Positions 1 through 5,346 of a DNA stretch of 13,049 nucleotides are shown here, piece by piece. The position numbers and the translations under genes were made by a program. A model generated the notes under the pieces. It saw nothing but the letters and a program-made list of their open reading frames with translations. It was not told where the DNA came from and did not search any database. Within the stretch, counting starts at the first letter, position 1. Each line of letters begins with the position of its first letter. The DNA comes from an uncultured Eubacterium sp. (GTDB lineage: Bacteria > Bacillota_A > Clostridia > Lachnospirales > Lachnospiraceae), in the NCBI GenBank assembly GCA_947653505.1, contig CANTHI010000038.1:1-13049 (forward strand), given 5' to 3'.

Positions 1-1359
1 ACGATGGAGGAATATATACCGAGTATTTATACTTATGATCAGAATTTTGAAGGCAGTTATGCGCTTCGTACAATAGATGAAAACGGAAATCTGCTGTACG
101 AGACCGGACTTGATGATTTATGGCCGTATCGTGGGCCGGATTTTAATTTTCCTGAAGAGTTTGTGCTGCAGGCCCGGGATTATAATGCGGATGGCTGTCC
201 GGATCTGACGATTGGTCTGCCGCAATCTTCCAGCAATAACGGATACCTGCTTTTTACGATTCGTGAAGATGGGACGATGGAAACGCTTTGCAGGGAGGAA
301 ATTCCGGATGCGGGTGGCAGCCTGCAGGGGAATGCGTTTTCAGCGATATTAAAATATGATAAAGAGTCGCAAAATAAGACGATTACAGGTTCACAGTATA
401 ATAACGCAATCGGGGAAATACAGGAGGTATTGTATGATTATAACGCACAGAAAAAGCTCTATGAGATGGTAAAAGCTGAAGATGATCTGCAGGCAGGTGT
501 GAATGAAGGGCAGGCAAATCCGTCATCTGCGGATGAAAGCAACAGTCAGACGGACGCGGCGCGGAAGGAAACGGAGAGCGGACAGGCTGGGAATCAGGAG
601 CGGGAAGCGGCAGGTATGATGGACAGACTGGTGCTTTATGAAGGGTATATGGATGAGTTTGGGAATGATTCCAGACAGCTGTACCGGAGGCTGGATCTGG
701 ACCAGGATGGATTGAAAGACCGCGTATACCGTAAGGTAAATGGAGATATGGCTTCTTTTGAGATACAGTTTGGTAATCAGGAACGTCTGTTTCTGGGTGA
801 AATGCCGGTCTGCTATGTGACGCCGTCCATAACGTCTGCGCAGATTGTAAATAGTGAAAACAGGATGATTTTGTTTGAAGTGCAGGATATATTTGGAGAA
901 GCAGAAAGCAAAATTACATTATTTACGCAGTTTGGAGGAAAATATAATCGTTATGCGTGGTCAAAAGATGCGGGAGGGCTGTATCTGGATCCGGAACAAA
1001 TGCGGGCAGGCTACCCATGCTATGGGAGCTACGATGCAGACAGGAACAGTAAGAAAATTACTTTTCAGGATACAGGCCGGAGTCTGGAATGGCTTCCGGA
1101 GGAAGAGGTGCCGGATGATGGTGCCGGATGGAAGAGCGATACGGCGTTTCTGGCCAGATTTTTGTCTTATCAGGGGGAAAACTGTGTTGCGTTTTATCAG
1201 GACGCAGGCAGCGGGAAACGGCAGAGGCTGTTTTGCTATCTGATGGCTGTGCGTGATGCACCGCTCAGATCTGACCGGACGCCTTATGATATGGAGATGG
1301 TCTGGCTGGGATGGGCAGATGAAAGTATGGAGAAATATGGAATAACGCTTCTTCGGTAA
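1..1359 (+). CDS. Hypothetical exported-type protein with two DxDxDG motifs (5' partial)
   Basis: The frame is open to the window edge and the first in-window ATG (position 4) has no visible ribosome-binding site, so the true start and any signal peptide are probably upstream. Numbering from that ATG, 451 residues are visible. Two stretches follow the calcium-loop pattern of EF-hand, dockerin or FG-GAP-like repeats: DYNADGCPD (about 59-67) and DLDQDGLKD (about 231-239). Each is followed by a beta-strand-like segment. Residues about 160-204 form a polar Gln/Ser/Glu/Ala-rich linker between two beta-rich halves. This architecture suits a cell-surface or lipoprotein-type protein, but the anchoring region is not visible. 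It ends 222 bp before a second gene of unknown function on the same strand. No enzymatic motif was recognised and no function is proposed. Confidence 0.75.
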   Translation, partial: TMEEYIPSIYTYDQNFEGSYALRTIDENGNLLYETGLDDLWPYRGPDFNFPEEFVLQARDYNADGCPDLTIGLPQSSSNNGYLLFTIREDGTMETLCREEIPDAGGSLQGNAFSAILKYDKESQNKTITGSQYNNAIGEIQEVLYDYNAQKKLYEMVKAEDDLQAGVNEGQANPSSADESNSQTDAARKETESGQAGNQEREAAGMMDRLVLYEGYMDEFGNDSRQLYRRLDLDQDGLKDRVYRKVNGDMASFEIQFGNQERLFLGEMPVCYVTPSITSAQIVNSENRMILFEVQDIFGEAESKITLFTQFGGKYNRYAWSKDAGGLYLDPEQMRAGYPCYGSYDADRNSKKITFQDTGRSLEWLPEEEVPDDGAGWKSDTAFLARFLSYQGENCVAFYQDAGSGKRQRLFCYLMAVRDAPLRSDRTPYDMEMVWLGWADESMEKYGITLLR

Positions 1360-1366
1360 GGAACAG

Positions 1367-1537
1367 ATGTTTTTGGAAAATGTGCGGATATCGTGTGGAT
1401 GCTGCAGATGCTATTCATGTCATTTTGCTTTAGTTTTTTATGCTGGTGCCGATACTCTATACAGATTGATAAAAGTGGTACCGGAAGGAGGGGATTCCGG
1501 TATGAAAATTTTGAGGAAAACTGGCAGCGGATGCTGA
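1367..1537 (+). other. Possible Cys-rich small ORF (56 codons) in the leader between two genes
   Basis: An ATG eight bases after the upstream stop is preceded by AAGGA (1358-1362), which overlaps that stop. It opens a 56-codon frame that ends at TGA 1535-1537. The product contains the cluster CGCCRCYSC near residues 10-18 and a short hydrophobic stretch. An internal in-frame ATG at 1502 has the much better ribosome-binding site (AGGAGGGG, 1488-1493 region) and would give only an 11-residue peptide, MKILRKTGSGC. Either form could be a leader peptide or chance. The two hairpins at 1479-1550 overlap its end. No family was recognised and confidence that it is translated is low. Confidence 0.2.
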
Positions 1538-1550
1538 TTTGCTGCCGGTT
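1479..1550 (+). promoter_or_regulatory. Two tandem hairpins with a Shine-Dalgarno in the first loop
   Basis: The first hairpin pairs TACCGGAA (1479-1486) with TTCCGGTA (1495-1502), a perfect 8-bp stem whose 8-nt loop GGAGGGGA is a strong Shine-Dalgarno sequence. The stem's last base is the A of the ATG at 1502. The second pairs AACTGGCAGC (1519-1528) with GCTGCCGGTT (1541-1550), ten pairs with one G-U, and encloses the stop codon of the 11-codon ORF. No T-run follows, so neither looks like an intrinsic terminator. The pair lies just upstream of the ribosome-binding site of the gene at 1582 and may control its translation or mRNA stability. The structures are seen in the sequence; the regulatory role is inferred. 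Confidence 0.4.
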
Positions 1551-1581
1551 ATTTGAATATCTGATAAGGAGGGAACAGAGT

Positions 1582-2529
1582 ATGATCAGCACCAGCTATC
1601 TGGCACAAAGCTATGTCAGCATTTTGTCACCGAAGTCATCAGCAGGAGAGTCGTCACCAAAGGAATCATTAAAAACCTCCCAAAAGAACTTTGAAAAGAA
1701 GTCAGACATAAGGCAGACGGGTGTCACAGGTACAGAGCGCAGGAACGCGGCAGGATCAGGAAAAAACAGCCGGATTGCCGGTAAGGAGAGCACGGTAACA
1801 GATTTTATCAGGCGCCATCCGGAAAGCAGAAGCAGGGTGATGGAGATGGTACAGGCGGGCAGGTCAGTGCGGAAATCCTGGGGAGTGGAGGAAGTGGATA
1901 CGCAGAGTATGACGATGAGTGAATATAAGACGTATATCAGCAGTCTGCTTGGGAAAATTCCGTTTGCACCTACCAGACCTTATGATGAGGAAACGGTTTT
2001 TATTTCCGAAGAAGGATGGGAACAGATGAAAAATGATCCGGAGTACGAGGCATGGGTGCTTGGATATACAAAAATAAATCGTTCTGTAGAGGATCCGTTT
2101 TTTGGCATGGGCAGCGCAGGATCTTTTGCGATCGAGCACTTTGGAGCATCCATTGATGAGCATAACGGGCATGGATACAGTAAGCTCTATGGAGGCTCTG
2201 CGGCAGCGGCAAGAGGGTTGTTTCAGGCAGAGTCTGCGGGTGGTATGACCTGCCGGGCATCGAAAAACCGTGATATAGCCAGACAGCTGGAGAAGGAACG
2301 GATCGAAGAGGACCGTCAGAATAAGAAACGCCGGAAGAAAAAACAGCAGGAAGAGTTACAGGAACTGCAAATACAAAAAGAACTGCAAATCAAACAGCAG
2401 GAATATCTGCGGTTTCTGCAGCAGTCAGCGTACCGTTCCGCAGGAAATGGTCTGCAGATACGGGATGTACGGACGAACCTGCAGACGGCGGTGAATTGTT
2501 ATGAGGCTGGACTTTTGTTTGAAACATAA
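1582..2529 (+). CDS. Hypothetical protein with basic coiled-coil C-terminus
   Basis: This encodes 315 residues beginning MISTSYLAQSYVSIL. The start at 1582 was chosen because AAGGAGGG (1566-1573) lies 8 nt upstream; the open frame extends back to 1393 without comparable support. Residues about 20-75 are polar, Ser/Lys-rich and probably disordered. A more compact middle region (about 75-215) contains SEYKTYISSLLGKIPF and EEGWEQMKNDPEYEAW. Residues about 233-282 are very rich in Lys, Glu, Gln and Arg and predict a strong coiled coil. There is no signal peptide or membrane segment, so it is probably cytoplasmic. The middle region resembles a recurrent Clostridia-specific hypothetical family (possibly DUF6033), but this is from memory and unverified. 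Its function is unknown. Confidence 0.72.
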   Translation: MISTSYLAQSYVSILSPKSSAGESSPKESLKTSQKNFEKKSDIRQTGVTGTERRNAAGSGKNSRIAGKESTVTDFIRRHPESRSRVMEMVQAGRSVRKSWGVEEVDTQSMTMSEYKTYISSLLGKIPFAPTRPYDEETVFISEEGWEQMKNDPEYEAWVLGYTKINRSVEDPFFGMGSAGSFAIEHFGASIDEHNGHGYSKLYGGSAAAARGLFQAESAGGMTCRASKNRDIARQLEKERIEEDRQNKKRRKKKQQEELQELQIQKELQIKQQEYLRFLQQSAYRSAGNGLQIRDVRTNLQTAVNCYEAGLLFET

Positions 2530-2549
2530 CTGCGGGATCTGATTTGTGA

Positions 2550-2764
2550 TCATTCATCTTTGATCCAGCCGCAGTATCTTTCATAACCATACAGGCTGAA
2601 ATTTTCAAAATAAGCATGCAGCATCGGATATCCGATACAATCATTTACATCGAATGGCAGTTTTAATGCAGCAAATCCGGATTCCTGAACGTTTGTGATT
2701 GCCTGATAGTCTATGTGTAACGTATGTTCTTTTTTCTAAGATGAAAAGGAATGATATACTGCAT
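2550..2764 (-). pseudogene. Small frame-disrupted gene (about 71 residues if the frame is joined)
   Basis: On the minus strand an ATG at 2764-2762 is preceded by AGGAGG (2780-2775) with a 10-nt gap. The zero frame reads MQYIIPFHLRKKNIRYT and stops at 2713-2711. The -1 frame continues from EHTLHIDYQAITNVQ through a well-formed sequence ending in YGYERYCGWIKDE and stops at 2552-2550. The frames meet exactly at A AAA AAG (2735-2729), phased with codons AAA AAG, which is the classic bacterial -1 slippage heptamer. The joined product would be 71 residues. The options are an authentic frameshift mutation in a run of six A, a sequencing error, or programmed frameshifting. I do not recognise the family. 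It lies downstream of the Rpn remnant on the same strand. Confidence 0.5.
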
Positions 2765-2829
2765 TCGTGAAAAACCTCCTGGTCTGAATGGTATTTATAA
2801 CAGGATATTTTAATTCCAAACAGCTGCGA

Positions 2830-3312
2830 TTATGGGAGCTTCTGCAGATAAGTTTTTGCGGTTTCTTCTGATATACCATATGTTTCCTGTAACTTTTTAC
2901 TAATTTCAATATCGGGCATCCCCAGATCTCTGCAAATGGAGATTGCACCGAAAATGCCTTCCTGTCTGCCTTCCTGTCTGGATTCAAGCATAGACTGGCT
3001 GTAATCCCTGATAGCCTTCTCACGGGCTTCATATTCCAGCCGCTTTTCTTTGTCCTGGCTGATGATCTGTAACCGCTCATATGCACTTTCAATGTACTGG
3101 TTTTTTTGTGCCAGCATATCAAATTCCTCCTTCCGCTCTGCATTGATAAACTTTGCCCAGAGTTCTATGTCGCTGCTGTTCTCTTTTAAGATTTTCGGAA
3201 GCTTTGGAAGTTCTATGAGGTGAAATTCCATTTTATCTGTGTAAATAAAGCCACGTGTATCCTCACGGATATGAAAACAGGAATAGAACTCTGGTTCGTC
3301 TGATTTAAGCAT
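2830..3312 (-). pseudogene. Rpn-family (PD-(D/E)XK) nuclease/transposase, C-terminal fragment
   Basis: About 160 residues beginning near MLKSDEPEFYSCFHIRED match the C-terminal half of the Rpn / PD-(D/E)XK family transposase group (COG5464, PF12784). Recognisable parts are the YTDKMEFHLIELPKLP segment, the helical SQDKEKRLEYEAREKAIRDY segment, the RQEGRQEG repeat and a helical tail ending TYLQKLP. Full-length members begin with about 150 more residues carrying the nuclease core, which is missing here. The frame continues upstream only through the terminator and 3' end of tRNA-Leu, which is not protein sequence. The gene therefore appears truncated at the tRNA terminator, and the nuclease should be inactive. 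A 12-bp tandem duplication (2956-2979) encodes the RQEG repeats. Whether the fragment is expressed is unknown. Confidence 0.72.
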
Positions 3313-3318
3313 GGTAGT

Positions 3319-3363
3319 AAAAACAGAGCCAGAAGTCTGAGATTTCAGGACTTCCGGCTTTTT
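3319..3363 (-). terminator. Intrinsic terminator of tRNA-Leu
   Basis: A 10-bp stem pairs 3328-3337 (gccagaagtc) with 3349-3358 (gacttccggc), including one G-U pair and an 11-nt loop. Reading along the minus strand a run of five T (3323-3319) follows a few bases after the stem. It lies about 30 nt beyond the 3' end of the tRNA. T residues also flank the stem on the other strand, so it may work in both directions. Confidence 0.65.
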
Positions 3364-3392
3364 ATGACATGAAATACCGTTATGATCCGGAA

Positions 3393-3472
3393 TGCGGATA
3401 ACAGGACTTGAACCTGCACGGTCTCCCACCAGAACCTAAATCTGGCGCGTCTGCCAATTCCGCCATATCCGC
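3393..3472 (-). tRNA. tRNA-Leu (anticodon UAG)
   Basis: The minus strand folds as a complete tRNA. The acceptor arms GCGGATA and TATCCGC pair perfectly, with A as discriminator. The D arm contains GGCAGA, and the anticodon stem CCAGA/TCTGG encloses the loop TTTAGGT, giving anticodon TAG. A variable arm of about 11 nt (TGGGAGACCGT) is consistent with a class II tRNA, and the T loop is TTCAAGT. CCA is not encoded. The anticodon and variable arm identify leucine, reading CUN-type codons. It is flanked by its own promoter and terminator, so it is probably a monocistronic unit. Confidence 0.95.
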
Positions 3473-3484
3473 ATTACGAGGGTT

Positions 3485-3513
3485 ATTATACAGCAATCAT
3501 TTCTGGATGGCAA
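3485..3513 (-). promoter_or_regulatory. Sigma-A promoter of tRNA-Leu
   Basis: On the minus strand TTGCCA (3513-3508) and a perfect TATAAT (3490-3485) are separated by exactly 17 bp. The -10 box ends 12 nt before the mature tRNA 5' end at 3472, implying a very short 5' leader. Confidence 0.85.
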
Positions 3514-3550
3514 GTTATTTTTCGCCTGAAGTTTAAAAATTTCTGCAAAT

Positions 3551-3952
3551 TCAGTCAGTAAAATCCTCATCAATCAGTCCCGGTACATTCTGATACCCCA
3601 TATGTTTAGCCAGCTGTTTCAGCCCCTCCAAAACCTCTTCCCGTGAGTAATTATGCTGCTGTAAAAAATCGTCCGTTTTTTGGCCTGTATATTCATAAAA
3701 AAAGATCAGTCTGGCAACGGACTCCCTGTCAGTGTAATCTGCACGGTCAAGCAGTATGTTTTCAGCTTCGTTGACTTCTCCAGAGTCGATCATTTGTGCA
3801 AGGGTGTCTGTCGTGTCTTTGGAAAGATCATATTTATTTTCCAGAGGCAGTCCGGTCTGATTCTGTGTTTTGCCGAGGATCAGGCGGATCAGGATATTGA
3901 CAAGTTCTTTGATCATTCGCATGATATAGTCTTTTTCGTCGTAAAGATGCAT
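3551..3952 (-). CDS. Small DUF6483-like protein
   Basis: This encodes 133 residues beginning MHLYDEKDYIMRMIKELV. The start at 3952 was chosen because AAGGAG (3964-3959) is 6 nt upstream; the frame is open further back, to an ATG at 3988 without a good site. The N-terminal helix DYIMRMIKELVNILIRLILGK and the helical, tetratricopeptide-like remainder (including TLAQMIDSGEVNEAENILLD and EEVLEGLKQLAKHMGY) resemble the DUF6483 family common in Clostridia. That assignment is from memory. There is no signal peptide and it is probably cytoplasmic. It lies 60 bp downstream of the ArsR-type regulator on the same strand and could share its transcript. No function is known. Confidence 0.75.
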   Translation of the reverse strand: MHLYDEKDYIMRMIKELVNILIRLILGKTQNQTGLPLENKYDLSKDTTDTLAQMIDSGEVNEAENILLDRADYTDRESVARLIFFYEYTGQKTDDFLQQHNYSREEVLEGLKQLAKHMGYQNVPGLIDEDFTD

Positions 3953-4012
3953 AAGAAACTCCTTTTTATAATCTAAGCTGCTCTGCATATGCAGGTGGAA
4001 AACGGTCTGCTG

Positions 4013-4924
4013 CTATTGTGAGTAGTAAAGGGAAAGCAGAATATTCTGGTCATGATTGCCGAATCCCGCGCCAAAAAGGGTCAGACCGCCGCCGTGTTCA
4101 GCGCCTTTTTTTATGCCGATTTTCAGCCGGATAAACGGGGAATCGGCAAGGTGTAAATCATCCAGACAGATGCCGGACAGCCTGTGTCCGTCGATACCGG
4201 TATCTTTGTCGTTGATGCGCAGGTGCTTGAGCAGGCCGTACTGGCTGTAGCTGCTGTCCCACCAGGCAGGCGTGAATTTGCCGCGCACGTCTGAAAAATT
4301 GCCGGGGCAGGTCCAGGTGCCTACGTCGGTATCGTTGATGTAAAATGTGATATCGCTTGGCCAGTTGTTGTTGGAGACTGGAAACTCCGAAGACAGCTCC
4401 AAAGATAGTTCCAGCAGCTCTGGTTTTTCATTCCCGTTCAGAAGATTCGGAATCTTATATTCGATATATCCGTCCGAAAACCAGAGGAGGGAGGCTTCGA
4501 TGCGCTCATTTAATACGAAGGAGCGCGGGTCGTCTACATCTCCGATGATGGACTGGGTACTGGCAATGCCACAGGTCGGCGTTACTGCAAAGTCAGAAAA
4601 AAAGCCCAGCCGGATTTCGCTTGTTTTCTTTTTGAACGGAAGATATATTTTTTTCGGGAAATTGACCTGAATCTGGTCTACTTTTAAAGTATAGACCTTT
4701 TTTCTGCTGTCGGGTGATTCGAAGGTCAGGCTTTTGTGAATCAGCTTTGCTTCCTCCAGTATTTTGATGTGCCGGGACAGTATGGCTTTGCTGAGTCCGA
4801 GCGCATGGGCCAGCTCGCTGGAAGTGGCGGGGGCGCTGGCAAGGTGGTTTAAAATGTCAAGGCGGGTCTCGGAAGCAAGTGCTTTGTAGACGGTAAGTCC
4901 GGCGCTGTCAAGATATAGTTCCAT
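4013..4924 (-). CDS. ArsR-type winged-helix regulator with beta-rich C-terminal domain
   Basis: This encodes 303 residues, with start at 4924 supported by GGAGG seven bases upstream. Residues about 9-80 form an ArsR/SmtB-type winged helix: YKALASETRLDILNHL, then the helix-turn-helix SSELAHALGLSKAILSRHIK and a basic wing (SPDSRKKVYTL). The remaining 220 residues are unusual for ArsR proteins, which are normally about 100 residues. They are beta-rich, with many aromatics (NNNWPSDITFYIND, FTPAWWDSSYSQYG) and a Gly-rich end (GGGLTLFGAGFGNHDQN), suggesting a sugar-binding jelly-roll-like sensor. No metal-binding Cys pair was seen. The gene is divergent from the sugar operon at 5347 and the shared intergenic region carries repeated ATAGTT sites. 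I infer that it is the local and self-regulating control protein; the effector is unknown. Confidence 0.82.
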   Translation of the reverse strand: MELYLDSAGLTVYKALASETRLDILNHLASAPATSSELAHALGLSKAILSRHIKILEEAKLIHKSLTFESPDSRKKVYTLKVDQIQVNFPKKIYLPFKKKTSEIRLGFFSDFAVTPTCGIASTQSIIGDVDDPRSFVLNERIEASLLWFSDGYIEYKIPNLLNGNEKPELLELSLELSSEFPVSNNNWPSDITFYINDTDVGTWTCPGNFSDVRGKFTPAWWDSSYSQYGLLKHLRINDKDTGIDGHRLSGICLDDLHLADSPFIRLKIGIKKGAEHGGGLTLFGAGFGNHDQNILLSLYYSQ

Positions 4925-5030
4925 GTGTTTTCCTCCGTAAAGTTGCTATTTGCGCAGCTTATGAGCATTTCTGACTGTGTATAGTAGGTAATTCTGTAAA
5001 ATCAATCTGTGCCGGTAATGTTCTGGCTGG

Positions 5031-5048
5031 ATAGTTTTAAAAATAGTA
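5031..5048. promoter_or_regulatory. Pair of ATAGT half-sites at the regulator promoter
   Basis: ATAGTT (5031-5036) and ATAGTA (5043-5048) are direct repeats 12 bp apart. The second overlaps the -10 box of the regulator promoter and the first lies just past its start point. They share the half-site of the palindrome at 5083-5096 and could mediate autorepression. Confidence 0.4.
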
Positions 5049-5073
5049 TACAGAAAATGGAATAAAAAATCAA
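5045..5073 (-). promoter_or_regulatory. Promoter of the ArsR-type regulator gene
   Basis: On the minus strand TTGATT (5073-5068) and TATACT (5050-5045) are separated by 17 bp. Transcription would begin near 5038, giving a leader of roughly 110 nt before the start codon at 4924. A second, weaker candidate nearer the gene (TTGATT 5005-5000 with TATACA 4983-4978, 16 bp apart) cannot be excluded. Confidence 0.6.
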
Positions 5074-5082
5074 GAAACAAAA

Positions 5083-5096
5083 AATAGTTAACTATT
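5083..5096. promoter_or_regulatory. Perfect 14-bp palindromic operator candidate
   Basis: AATAGTTAACTATT is a perfect palindrome lying between the two divergent promoters, 10 bp beyond the -35 box of the regulator promoter and 45 bp before the -35 box of the transporter promoter. Winged-helix ArsR-type dimers typically bind short palindromes. The same half-site recurs at 5031, 5043, 5138, 5225 and, inverted, at 5243, making this the probable primary binding site. Confidence 0.6.
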
Positions 5097-5137
5097 ATAT
5101 TTACTTTAAGAAAAAATGAAATAAATTAGTAAAGAAA

Positions 5138-5170
5138 ATAGTTGACAATATGCGGATCGGCTGGTATACT
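5138..5170 (+). promoter_or_regulatory. Promoter of the sugar transporter operon with overlapping half-site
   Basis: A perfect TTGACA (5142-5147) and TATACT (5165-5170) are spaced by 17 bp, so this should be a strong sigma-A promoter. ATAGTT (5138-5143) overlaps the upstream edge of the -35 box, where a bound repressor would block polymerase. Transcription would start near 5178, leaving a leader of about 170 nt. Confidence 0.75.
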
Positions 5171-5224
5171 AAATTCAGCTAGAAAAGTTGAAAAAAGGCC
5201 TTTGAAACAAAAATAGCACGAAAT

Positions 5225-5248
5225 ATAGTTAAAATAAAAGTAAACTAT
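5225..5248. promoter_or_regulatory. Inverted ATAGTT half-sites in the transporter leader
   Basis: ATAGTT (5225-5230) and AACTAT (5243-5248) are inverted with a 12-bp spacer and lie about 50 bp downstream of the predicted start point. They match the half-sites of the palindrome at 5083-5096 and could be a second operator acting as a roadblock or loop partner. The rest of the 5178-5346 leader is AT-rich, with no riboswitch or terminator I can recognise. Confidence 0.4.
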
Positions 5249-5346
5249 TTACATGAATGAAACAAGACAAAGAAACTAAAAAACGAACGATGTATATAGA
5301 AAACAGCGGCAGATGACCGGAGAAATGAACTAAGGGAGGTAATATA

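Noticed and set aside
1393..1581. 63-codon N-terminal extension of the coiled-coil protein, with a hydrophobic start
   Set aside because: The ATG at 1393 has no ribosome-binding site, while the ATG at 1582 has AAGGAGGG at ideal spacing. The extension also runs through two hairpins.
2530..2574. Possible terminator between the convergent genes (CTGCGG 2530-2535 with CCGCAG 2569-2574)
   Set aside because: The stem is short with a bulge and a long loop, there is no T-run, and the region is explained by the C-terminal codons of the frame-disrupted minus-strand gene.
3313..3429. N-terminal extension of the Rpn frame to a 199-residue protein starting MGDRAGSSPV
   Set aside because: This part is a translation of the tRNA-Leu 3' half and its terminator, with no match to the Rpn family.
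3393..3472. Attachment-site duplication of the tRNA-Leu 3' end marking an integrated element
   Set aside because: I looked for a second copy of the tRNA 3' end in the window and saw none, and no integrase gene is present.
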